A stretch of 64,000 nt of DNA from Bradysia coprophila (taxonomy: Eukaryota > Arthropoda > Insecta > Diptera > Sciaridae), in assembly GCF_014529535.1 (NCBI RefSeq), contig NW_023503555.1:5146001-5210000 (forward strand), written 5' to 3'. Positions 46,301 to 54,766 of this stretch are shown one piece after another. A program made the translations under genes and the position numbers. The notes under the pieces are model-generated. The model ran no database searches and was not told where the DNA came from. It was given only the letters and a program-made list of their open reading frames with translations. Position 1 is the stretch's first letter. The number at the start of each line of letters is the position of its first letter.

Positions 46301-49300
46301 AAGTTTCAACAAAAAGTAAGCGATCGGTTAGATAAGATCTTTTGCACTGACTACAATCTACTTTCAGTTAAATTATTAATGACGATTCCGACCTAGATAG
46401 GAAGGTACTTTGTATTTTACTCAATTGAACACTTCTTGTTTCCACCTACTAGAGTCTATACGTTTAAAACAACTCACTAAACGTTGTGAAGAGCCGACTG
46501 CCTTGACACTTACAGTATTCCTTCTTAAATATTCAAAAATGTTAAGTATGACCCAATTCGACTACGTGTTCACATTAGCTATCAATTCTAGTAAAGTGAT
46601 CCAGTTTCATTACGGAAGTATGCATACAGAAGTCATCAGTTGCATGGAATATTTTTTTTTTCGATTGCGGCCAGAAAATGAGTCATTACTGTCTTGCTCA
46701 AAACCGGTTTTTCACATTTTCTGGTCACAAGACAACAAAGTACAGAAATGTCTTGCTGGGAAATTTTTTGTTGAGGCGTGTGGGATGCATGCCTCGCCTT
46801 CAGCTCGAAATACAACCTACCCACACCCCTCAACAAAAAATGTCTCAGCAAAACAGTAATGTACTATTTTGGCATTGAATGTCAATACAATATATATATC
46901 GCACATATGTCAATACGCATAACCTGGCCTTAAGGCCAGGTTATGCGTCCGATATATATCGCACATATGTCAATACGCATAACCTGGCCTTAAGGCCAGG
47001 TTATGCGTCCGATATATATCGCACATATGTCAATACGCATAACCTGGCCTTAAGGCCAGGTTATGCGTCCGATATATATCGCACATATGTCAATACGCAT
47101 AACCTGGCCTTAAGGCCAGGTTATGCGTCCGATATATATCGCACATATGTCAATACGCATAACCTGGCCTTAAGGCCAGGTTATGCGTCCGATATATATC
47201 GCACATATGTCAATACGCATAACCTGGCCTTAAGGCCAGGTTATGCGTCCGATATATATCGCACATATGTCAATACGCATAACCTGGCCTTAAGGCCAGG
47301 TTATGCGTCCGATATATATCGCACATATGTCAATAAGTAAACTCTGACTTTTGGTCCTATTCCATGAAAAATCATCATGGGTCGTAGAATGGAAGATCGT
47401 TGAATCTTTAGGTTCTACAACTGAGAAGATGAGGTCTTATTCTGATGCTAAAGTAGCCGTTGGTATCCAACGAAAACATGACGGAATGATTTCAGCATTT
47501 AAGAAAATTTATAGGGCTCGCAGTACTTGTGGTACATCTGCTAACATTGTAACATTCCAAGAGCAGCTTAAGTGACAACACTCTTCCATTAACAGTTTTT
47601 CACAAGTTATTGTAATTCGTTATTGACAACAGTTGCTGATTCAACCCAAGAAACCAACACGACAAACAGTTTATGAAAGCAGAGACTACTTTTGGTACAA
47701 AATTTTCCAAATTTTGCAAAAAATATTTTTTATGAAAAATTAAGGAAAATCGAGGAAAAGATCGTCTCTGGATGGAAAAGCTGGAAATTCCGCTCATTGT
47801 CGTGTGAATTTCATTGTTCCAGGAAGAGTATTCAAATGTTCCCTGAGTTATGTTACAAACTGAGGCCACCATGAAAAGGATTAAAACTTTAAAAGTACAC
47901 TTTTGAATTCAGATGCATCGAAGTCAACATTTTGAATTAAAACCCAGAAAATTGGAAAGTTTTCCTCATTCGACGTTTCTTCATTTCAATCCACAAATAT
48001 CAGCCGTACAGTATCTAAACATTCTGATATGGGTGATTGGGGTGGTGGGCACATTGTTCTAAGCTTGTGCCAACGCCAAGTCTAATGCTAGTATGTTAAA
48101 TAACAAAACCATTTCAAAACTAAAGTAGGAAGAAATACTTCTGTGACTACTCTCTGCAGCATCAAAGTACAATTTTCAATTTACATTTCTTTGACATGAA
48201 TAACCTAAATTCAGTAGAAAATTGGCACTTTCGACACTCTCACAGTAGTGTATGTATCCTATTTACACTCATTGATTGGCATAAATTAAATCGAACAGTT
48301 GATATCAGCAGCTTTCATTTTAAGTTCACTCAGTACATGCACATGAGTTGAGTAAACAATTTAAAATTTTCAGTTGTTGATTGCATACAGTGAGTGAGTA
48401 GAGTATTAAGTTATAAAAGCAAAAGCAATCAAAATTGTGTTGTTTGACAAATTACCATACTTATCCCATTACAACTCATTTACTTGAGCAATTAATTAAA
48501 TGAATTAATTACATAAAATTCATGAGGATGAGTTCCGCATCGGCAACAAAAGATAAATCAAATTTCTAAATGGAATTTCAGGGGTTACCAAAATTAAATG
48601 AATAAAAATGCTTGTAGTACGCGGCAAAATATAATAATATCCGTTTCAATACATCCCGTTAAAGCCCTAATGACTGACGTTCCCATGTTTCAATGCCGTT
48701 TCGGCTATACACCCCGGGTTTTCATATATTATAATGTGTTTTATACGCACACACAATGCACATACTTTACTTGTTTTTGCTACATTTATCTTTCATTTGT
48801 ATCCCGACCACCGCAACGTCGTCGTTGTAAGCAAGAATGTTGTACACATCCTTTATTAGATGTTTAGCATTGTAGCACAACAAAAAAAGGTTCATAAAAA
48901 AAATCCCATTCCTGGGGTCATCCATCTTTTAAGAGTTGTTGATATATCTGAATGATGTATTGCGAGCCTTCATTTTTGTTTCGTTGCTTTTCTCTCTTTT
49001 AAACACATTCCAATCCTACGCACCGGAATTTATCAGAAAGCAAGTTTAAGTTAATGTATTCTCATGTAAGTTTGCGATGCTACAAGGATATTGCGGATAT
49101 TGTGCTGTCGTCGGTAACCCGTCATTAAATTAATTCTTGTTAACAATAAAATTTGCCAAATTGAGATTAGAATTCGTTCGGTTTTTATTTCGTATGTTCA
49201 CTTAGAAAGATTGTAGTAACTTTACTCGAACGTTAAATACGAAATGAACAATGAAAAACATCTGTTTTCGACAGCAACGAAAGAAATAGCCGAGGACCAG

Positions 49301-52300
49301 CCGTATATTTGGTCTTATTTTTTATCTGATAAAATGTTTGCTAAAACAAATGAAGTAAAAGATTTTGTATAAAACATTGGTCGATATTTTGAACAACAGA
49401 AGTAGCAGATTTGAGGATTGTAATGTGATACGCTCTACCGTTTGTAACACGTTAAGGATAACTTACAACGTAAAGATATATTTCTACGAATGGCAAATTA
49501 TGTTAAAGATCTTATTCGGGATACGATTATTCTCTAACACACAAGAGCCTCCAGAAGCTCTAGATTTAGATGAATCTGCTGAGATATACAATATTTCTAA
49601 ATCAGGAAGTAGGTTGGTATGAAAATTTGATGCATTCAGGAGCACATTACTTCAAATCCCAATATCTCTACAACAGTTTCCTTCCTTGGATTCTAAAATT
49701 TTGAACAAAGAAAGTAGCCTGGTTTTCAAGAAAGATGAGATTGCTCACAGGAGCAGACTGCGGTGTCAAATTAAAAACTATCGTAATTCGAGTGCGGTCA
49801 TACGCTTTGAACAACTTAATGATCTGGTCTTTTACCCGAGGATGCCTCTGAGTGTCTGAGTTCCCGGCTCTATAATAAAAAGACGGAGTCTAGTTACAAA
49901 TTGGTTACAAACACATCTGTTGTCTCTGTCTAGAACGAAAAATCCGCTAATTGCAACTTTTTCGTTCTTCTGTACCGGATCTCATGATTGTATCATGTCA
50001 TGCACGAGATAAAGTCGGTTTTAACTGATGTCATGGTATCTTTGTATGTACATCTGTTCTTGTTTTATGTAAGCTTCTTTGTAAACACATACGCTCATAA
50101 GATTTAATATGATGACTTTGATGTTACGGTATTAAACAATATGAATTTTGTTGCCAATCAAAAAAATGCATCTAGAATAGCGAAACAGATGATTCATCTG
50201 TTAACAACAAAGACAACCAAAATAATCAATGGGCTCTGGCAAGAACTGTTTCATATAAGAAAATTAATGTTAAAAGATTCGGCTTCAAACACCAAAAAGT
50301 GTATACACACTAGCCATTTGTATAATGGTAACTACACCAAACCACAAATTGTGGCCAATAATCTGTGCTAGAAAACATAATTCTCCATAACAAGGAAAGT
50401 TAAAGCTCATGGAAGCATATAGACCAGAAGCATCTAATTAGTACCACGTTCTACTGTCAAAGCAATAAAATATCCCATCTCAAACGAAAGGCAATGATGA
50501 CAACTACATGGCTAAATGAATACACAAATTGGTGTGGTGTGAATCAGTTAATTATATCCCAGCGTCGTTGTTAGTCTTGTTTACCGCATGAGTGCATTTA
50601 TGGTAGGATTTTATTCAAAGGATAGTGCACCAGCAGCTCATCAAATGTTGATGTATTTCATGAAGCAACAACAGCATGCAACATGTGTTTGTTGCATTTT
50701 AAACAAAAAAGACTTTTTTTTTCAAACTAGCGATGAGTCCCTGTTTTTTAGATTTAACTTTTTAACAAGCAAAGTCTAGCTTTGGTTTAACTATACCTAT
50801 CAAACCTTTGTTAGAACTTTTCTGTGGACATTTTATAAAAATTAATTACCAGGCACAAACAAAATAAAAATTTCATGTGTACGTTGCGAAAATTCTCTTT
50901 TTGATCGACAAATTCAGTGGAGAAAACGTTGATGATGTCCTCGCTCTCTTTATTTGTCGATATTTGTCAGAGAAATGATAAGTTGATTAATTTCTCTCAT
51001 ATTTGTTCATCATTGGTTTTTTTCTGTTTTTCGAAAACCCAGCCCGGTTTGGCACTTGGTAAACAAATACCTATTTCTTCAACCAAGTGTCACTATGCGA
51101 CATATTTCGTAAATAATTTTAGTGTGGATAGGTGAGATTTGGCCGCTCTGCAATTTCCACATCGCATTTCATTTCATCATTGTATTTGTCAAATTAGCTG
51201 AACAGTAATTCAAAATATTCCTCGAAATAATAAACCTTCAATCTTAAGTGGATTTGAACCCCAGGGCGGCGATTAACTTGACAATACTTATGGGATTTTA
51301 TACAAGTAACTGTTCAATTGTACTCAAATGTGTGAAGTTTAATGAATGAACGATCGAGAAACTATTTTCTCATGTCTTGGGCATAAAGTACGGATTTTTC
51401 TCGTAAATTCTGGAGGCACTTCGTTCGGGCTACAATCCGCGAAATTGCCTAAAATATACCGTCCACAACAGATACGTAAATAACTATTGAGTTATCGAGA
51501 GAGAAACTACCTCTCGCAACACATTTCTTTTTTCTTTCAGTACTACTCTCACATTTTCCATACGAGCGGAGCGAGTATTTAAAATTTAGATGCGATTCAA
51601 GATTTCAAAACTTAGTGCATGTGTTCAAGGTAGTATTTCAGCGTTCAGGTATATAAGGCCCCAATATGTATGTGTTATTGTTGGAACGATGTTTGGCAAT
51701 CTCTTACAAATCTACTACTTTTCATGATCGTAGCTTGGCTAGTTAATCGTACCAATGCACTTCTATTTTTAGTTCAATCTTTTGTTAGGTAAATGACTCT
51801 TGTCGAAAGTAGTGATTGAAACATGAAAAGTGCATTCTTGGAATTCTTGTTTTAACCCTAAACTTTGTCTAATCTCCCACATTATAGCGTCAACGTATTT
51901 CCAAGCAACGAATGCAATTGCTGTTTATACAGGGTTTATACAGGGTTATACATGAAACGAGGGTAACATAAAGATATAAACAACCAACCTGCATAAAGTA
52001 AATCGCTTTACAGCTGGCAACAGTCAACGACCACGTTTGATTTGCCAATGCTAATGCCACAATCGTCAATGGTGCTGAGACACCAGTCACCATCAAATCA
52101 GCCAAACACAGTGCCACCAATAATGGATTTCGAAAACGGGTCGGCGTTTGCGTGCACAATGTAATTACCAGCGAAGCATTTCCAAATACACCGCCGAAAA
52201 CCACAATGCAATATAATATTACTAGCAGTACGATGGGGCCCGACTCAAACCAACTGGCTGCGGTGTGGAATGCCAGATCATCATCGCTTCGATTGTAGAT

Positions 52301-52363
52301 GGCTGAATGGTTTATCGATTGTAAGTAGTCCTTTACACTCGTATGATGCCATTGATGGTCCAT
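28114..52363 (-). CDS. Rhodopsin-class (peptide-type) G-protein-coupled receptor
   Basis: Five coding exons, all GT-AG and in phase: 52363-51989, 38829-38463, 38190-38004, 33467-33220 and 28370-28114, giving 477 codons. The extracellular N-terminus has sequons NHS and NRS. TM1 has GNASLV, TM2 LCLADLM, and TM3 ends LDRYATVKHP (the DRY switch). TM4 has its Trp (AAWFSAIILC), TM5 FIFPALGVI, TM6 FVCCWSPHVICY (CWxP) and TM7 SFLNPILYW (NPxxY). The disulfide cysteines are in ASCKAIYF and KSFCKPDY. The third intracellular loop is long, with an acidic patch (DEDNNEEE) in exon 3; the tail is proline-rich. These marks suit a plasma-membrane neuropeptide-type receptor; the exact orthologue and ligand are not recognised. 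The ATG at 52,363 follows a strong acceptor (TTGCCTTGCAG, exon from 52,378), so at least one untranslated exon lies further upstream. The 13.2-kb first coding intron hosts the methyltransferase palindrome. Confidence 0.9.
29177..29372. mobile_element. MITE with ACCGCAATAACGACCACGAA termini
   Basis: The left arm ACCGCAATAACGACCACGAA, continued by GTCAGCTTTCAAC and AGATTTGGTTGTA, pairs with a right arm ending at 29,372. The arms are about 65 bp and there is no coding content. Confidence 0.7.
29735..30560 (+). repeat. Tandem repeat, about 145-bp unit, five copies
   Basis: Units begin GACAAAAATTCTTTT and GGGAATATCTCTAAGATCAC and end near TCGTTGAAAACTACTCGAGTTATCG. Starts lie at about 29,738, 29,890, 30,034, 30,270 (unit restarted after an insertion) and 30,410. 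They differ by scattered substitutions. Confidence 0.75.
30056..30267. mobile_element. hAT-like MITE (CAGGGCCTATTTT tips), copy 2
   Basis: 212 bp, tips CAGGACCTATTTTTGGGAAA / reverse complement of CAGGGCCTATTTTTGGGAAA, almost a full palindrome. A perfect 8-bp duplication TTTGGGAA flanks it (30,048-30,055 and 30,268-30,275). It interrupts the third unit of the 145-bp tandem repeat, so it came after the repeat expanded. Confidence 0.85.
33220..33467 (-). CDS. GPCR exon 4: end of intracellular loop 3, TM6
   Basis: Acceptor TTTTCATAG, donor GTAAGT. It encodes the basic end of loop 3 (STLRSRRRLANMLV), TM6 with CCWSPH and the third extracellular loop (ELGSANVCPKVV). Confidence 0.9.
33468..38003 (-). 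other. GPCR intron 3 (4.5 kb): contents
   Basis: Mostly AT-rich DNA with no recognisable gene. It contains an 18-base run of C (33,784-33,801) and a dispersed repeat near 36,651-36,715 related to 27,337-27,400. Confidence 0.5.
33784..33801. repeat. Homopolymer run of 18 C
   Basis: Unbroken C18 inside GPCR intron 3. The exact length may be unreliable, because long homopolymers are error-prone in sequencing and assembly. Confidence 0.8.
38004..38190 (-). CDS. GPCR exon 3: middle of intracellular loop 3
   Basis: Acceptor GGTTATAG, donor GTTAGT. It encodes HGELPLPMPILRRP, then GDSSGDEDNNEEEKKFMM and a basic end. Length 187 bp keeps the frame between exons 2 and 4. It is the least conserved type of GPCR segment, so its membership rests on phase, position and splice signals. 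Confidence 0.8.
38250..38365. mobile_element. Hairpin MITE in GPCR intron 2
   Basis: Arms GTTACGTCACTGTTTGTAAA and TTACAAGCAGTGACGTAAC, then TTTAG(A)CA / TGCCTAAA, around a centre with AAGTGTGAGG, GCCGAAGGCGAG and AATCACAC. It occupies almost half of the 272-bp intron. The centre is shared with hairpins near 8.6, 40.9 and 46.8 kb. Confidence 0.7.
38463..38829 (-). CDS. GPCR exon 2: TM3 (end) to TM5
   Basis: Acceptor TCTCTTTTCCAG, donor GTATGT. It encodes TISLLMLSLDRYATVKHP, the TM4 Trp, the extracellular-loop-2 Cys (SFCKPDYG) and TM5 (HTLFVFIFPALGVIL). Confidence 0.9.
38830..40841 (-). other. GPCR intron 1, distal part
   Basis: From 38,830 to 39,770 no gene is seen; 39,490-39,700 is low-complexity text of GTTCGGATCGAACT / GGTTTGGG type, like 63,770-63,900. 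A rearranged retrotransposon fragment follows. Confidence 0.5.
39779..40575. mobile_element. RTE-type non-LTR retrotransposon fragment, internally inverted
   Basis: Minus strand 40,333-39,779 translates to the tail of an RTE-like reverse transcriptase: IKRRIRLAWAAFGKLRLIF, RRVFDMCVLPVLT, VAQRAMERSMLGITLRER, LKWSWAGHIERRTDER and RGRPPERWNNSIKRIAG, with at least one in-frame stop and small deletions. Plus strand from about 40,346 to 40,575 holds the reverse transcriptase core that should precede it: YVYKNATSCIKLHKSTEK, GDTISPKLFTLILESIF, then after a frameshift LRFADDISLMAADLD (the (Y/F)xDD active site). The 5' part is thus inverted relative to the 3' part. The fragment is dead and sits in GPCR intron 1. 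Confidence 0.75.
41435..42617 (+). CDS. JHAMT-like SAM-dependent methyltransferase, left copy
   Basis: Two exons, 41435-42074 and 42436-42617 (donor AAAA-GTAAGT, acceptor TTCTTTGCAG, codon AA/A split at phase 1), giving 273 codons, close to the usual length of juvenile hormone acid methyltransferases. Class I methyltransferase marks: motif I LMDIGCAGGGITIDY, GVDISEDMIAYAQKM, VLYVFHLVHDHDKAL and LLKPGGDCLILF. The family methylates JH acid or farnesoic acid with S-adenosylmethionine in the cytosol. The LHW(V/I) tryptophan usual in the family is replaced here (FHLVHD), so the substrate may differ; an uncharacterised paralogue is more likely than the true JHAMT. The intron has a small inverted repeat (CACTATTTCACTGAAAGATG near 42,184 and its partner near 42,322-42,341). 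It lies in intron 1 of the GPCR on the opposite strand. Confidence 0.87.
42645..42650 (+). terminator. Polyadenylation signal, left methyltransferase copy
   Basis: AATAAA 28 bases after the TGA stop. The mirror copy is at 45,072-45,077 on the minus strand. Confidence 0.6.
43386..44146 (+). repeat. 60-bp satellite array in the palindrome centre
   Basis: Nearly 13 head-to-tail copies of a 60-bp unit (TATATATCGCACATATGTCA, ATACGCATAACCTGGCCTTA, AGGCCAGGTTATGCGTCCGA). Copies are identical by eye. Each has a perfect 32-bp dyad, CGCATAACCTGGCCTT and its exact reverse complement. The array stops mid-unit at AAGGCC. Confidence 0.95.
44147..44324. repeat. Rearranged array segment with a copied piece of the arm
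   Basis: After AAGGCC the sequence switches to ATATGTGCGATGTATC plus about 65 bp (to 44,214) identical to the inner end of the right arm (44,325-44,394). It then returns to satellite units (44,215-44,326) and makes the same switch again into the real right arm. The junction motif GGCC-ATATGTGCG is identical both times. Confidence 0.85.
44325..46880. repeat. Right arm of the palindrome
   Basis: Mirror copy of 40,842-43,397, more than 99.8% identical. Its outer end (…GGCATTGAAT) runs straight into a second satellite array, whereas the outer end of the left arm has none. Confidence 0.92.
45105..46287 (-). CDS. JHAMT-like SAM-dependent methyltransferase, right copy
   Basis: Exons 46287-45648 and 45286-45105, 273 codons, mirror of the left copy with the same splice sites, intron and AATAAA. 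Exon 1 is identical in protein. Exon 2 has one change, Val for Phe near the end (NLIAVARK against NLIAFARK). The two genes converge toward the satellite. Both are intact, so either or both could be expressed, and converging transcripts could pair with each other. It lies in the same strand sense as the surrounding GPCR, inside its first coding intron. If the palindrome is an assembly error this copy does not exist. Confidence 0.8.
46881..47336 (+). repeat. 60-bp satellite array outside the right arm
   Basis: Seven and a half copies of the same 60-bp unit in the same orientation as the central array, bounded by TGTCAATA on both sides (GTCAATACAATATATATATC at the left, ATGTCAATA-AGTAAACTC at the right). 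Confidence 0.95.
47351..47575 (+). CDS. Unrecognised 74-codon ORF beside the satellite
   Basis: It opens 15 bp after the satellite ends and reads into DAKVAVGIQRKHDGMISAFK, ending FQEQLK-stop; the first codon is not ATG. The composition is protein-like, but no family is recognised and no splice sites were assigned. It may be a fragment of a transposon protein or the last exon of an element to which the satellite belongs. Confidence 0.25.
   Translation: MVLFHEKSSWVVEWKIVESLGSTTEKMRSYSDAKVAVGIQRKHDGMISAFKKIYRARSTCGTSANIVTFQEQLK
47576..51988 (-). other. GPCR intron 1, proximal part
   Basis: No gene was supported. 47,685-47,775 is a TTTTCC/GGAAAA hairpin bounded by GAGACTACTTTTGG and GATCGTCTC. 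A short sequence TACCGTCCACAACAG at 51,461 recurs at 52,920. The rest is AT-rich. Confidence 0.4.
51989..52363 (-). CDS. GPCR exon 1 (first coding): N-terminus to TM3
   Basis: Start MDHQWHHTSVKDY, donor ATGCAG-GTTGGT. It covers the N-terminal ectodomain, TM1, TM2 and the start of TM3 with its disulfide Cys. An ATG-less extension further upstream (MSTRN...) lies before a good splice acceptor and is probably intron. Confidence 0.9.
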
Positions 52364-52429
52364 CTTACGGAAGCATAACTGCAAGGCAAGGAAATAAAAA
52401 TTGTTGAAAATATAATTTCTTGTTGACAT

Positions 52430-54761
52430 TTTTGATGGGTTCGACGATTATAAATGGAAAATGAGCTCAAACAGGATTTATGTACAATAAACGAACATTG
52501 AGAATTTGTTTACGAGGTGGCATTATATCGAGAGTGTCCTTACTCGCTGAATTTATCTTCTCAAGCTTAACCATAATAAATACAAAAATTGCGTACTCCG
52601 TAAAGGGATGTGTAAATGTACAAAAAAAACGGGACCTGTTAGACCCGTACGACGTAGTAAAGGTATCATGCATTTACGCCTACGTAACACAATTTTGAAA
52701 CTTCTTTTTTCATGCTTTTGAGAAAATGAAAGAATTTTTCTCGTAATTTGGTTCCTTGGCATGCATTTACGTATCTGTTGTCGTATCTTCTTTGTTATCA
52801 ACTTTGGTATCGAGAAATTTCGCAGCACAACTTTTCATGCAGAGGGCCTAAATTTCAAGAAAAATTCAGAAATTTAAGCCCGAGGCATTTGATCCTAGGC
52901 ACTTTGACTTGTCTAAAAAGTACCGTCCACAACAGGTACGTACATAACTACTTCTCTGTTTTTAATGACAGTAGGAAGGCTTAAGCCGCTCCCAAGCTGA
53001 AACCCCAAGAGCGCTCTAGGGTTTCTCGAAGATATGTACAGTGAAGGTTGTGTTTTTGCCTACAGTTAGAGGCAGTGACGTTTCAGCATGAAATTGCTTC
53101 ATCTGTTTTTCAGCTGATGGACAAACACAATCAAAACTGTTTATACCTTTTTGTACGGTTTTACCACCAGCGCTGCGTGTAGAAGCTTAATTTAAGCTGC
53201 TTAAATAAGTATGAACAGTTCTGATTGGCGGTTTTTATCATTCAATTCACTTAACATTTGGGATTTATTTATTCAAAGCGAAAAAAAAGACTGCTCGCAT
53301 ACGGCGCAGTCAGTAAAAAAACGATCTTTTCAATCAACAAATATTACAATAAATAAAAATCATCCGCTCTATTACTTCCTAAAGTTCCAAGAATACATGC
53401 CGCATTGCCTCTTTGTATAGCAATAGAAATTTTCTGCAACAGATAATCTTTGGAACGTGGCTCCCCTGATGCTCTCTTCATCAACGATCTGATTGTATGT
53501 GTGGATCAGCTAAAAAACAACTGAGGAAAATTCATGCGGAGAGTTCACTGCCTCTGAATGTATATATCGAAAAAACCTGAAAAATTCTGTTTACTGGAGA
53601 AACTTCTGGATTCTCCAAATTTTTTAAGTTTGAACAAAAATGCTTCTAAAGCGGCAATACTATTTCCGGTTCCCTGTGTTAGGCCCTAACAAAATGGTCA
53701 CTAGAATTTAGTAAAAATAAAATAATTCGGTAAAATTGATACATACACAGTTGCTGTCAAGAGGGAAGTTATGTGTTGGGTGTGTAAAATTTTCAATTAT
53801 AGTCATATATAAAATTTTACATCGTACGGTGCTGTCACCGTAAGCAATTTTCGTTGGAAGATAAGTTTAAATTGCGCGTTTTGAAGGCGCAGTGTATAGT
53901 TTCAATATTTTCGTGACTTTTGTCTATAACCAGGGGCGCCGACTTCTAAGGACAAGCTAGGCTCGGGCACCACTACTCGAATGATGAACACCACTACATA
54001 TTTCCAGTTTTAATTGAAAGAGCACCACTACTCCCAGATTCGCTTGTTGTATGAGCACCACTACTCCCAAACACAAGTCGACGTCCCTGTCTATAACCAT
54101 TTATATTGCATAGACTATTCGTACGGTTCCCTCTTTAGGTTTATGCATAGGTTCAAGTATATACACCGTAGGATGAGAGAAAGCGTAATCGTTATGTTTT
54201 TCTCCCCTGTATTTTTCATAGAATTAAATGGTTTTTAAAATAAGGTTTGATTTTTTGTCACAATTTCGTCTTGAGATACGATATTCACGGCTCGACGGAA
54301 ATACCAATTTTCAGCAACCATTTATGTTAGTATCCGAAATGGTCCTATATTTACGTACATGCTTAACGGTTTTCTTTCCATTTTTTATTTCTTCTCTTTG
54401 CTTATTATCTACAGTTACGAGTTGTTCTATGTCAGTATAACAGATATTAAATGTGTTTTGGAACGGTGGGTGGGAGTATATAATTATAGGAGAGACAACG
54501 TAATTGGTAACGACTTTTTGTTTTTACGTGCGAATCGAAAATTGATTACAATCTAGACATGGCAAACTACAATGTTATATTAAAATAACAATCAGTAGGT
54601 AATAAGTGCTAGTTTATGGGAAATAATTATGTTGTCGCCCTAATTTCCATCAATACCTGATGCATAAAACGGCATTTTGATTTTTCATTTATGACTTCAA
54701 AGTTTCTTTTGAACAAAAACGTCAATCAATGAATGAGCGACGTTCATAAGAAATTTGAGCT
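52430..54761. other. Upstream flank of the GPCR
   Basis: It should contain untranslated exon(s) and the promoter of the GPCR, which could not be placed. It holds a MITE B copy and, at 53,965-54,080, three or four short copies of GAGCACCACTACTCCCA. No other gene was recognised. Confidence 0.4.
53061..53562. mobile_element. MITE family B, copy 2 (with longer interior)
   Basis: TACAGTTAGAGGCAGTGA and TCACTGCCTCTGAATGTA bound it; CAGCTGATGGACAAACACAA and its partner TTGTATGTGTGGATCAGCT match family B. The interior is about 330 bp longer than in copy 1, so either this is a fuller relative or something inserted. TA dinucleotides flank it. Confidence 0.65.
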
Positions 54762-54766
54762 TAATA

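Noticed and set aside
43381..47336. CRISPR-like regular array
   Set aside because: The repeats are directly tandem without variable spacers, and this is eukaryotic DNA. It is a satellite.
51235..51290. Possible tRNA (GGTTCAAATCC on the minus strand)
   Set aside because: The B-box is perfect, but no A-box or cloverleaf arms are visible upstream of it.
52364..52429. N-terminal extension of the GPCR (MSTRNYIF...)
   Set aside because: A strong polypyrimidine tract and CAG acceptor lie between it and the ATG at 52,363, so it is probably intron.
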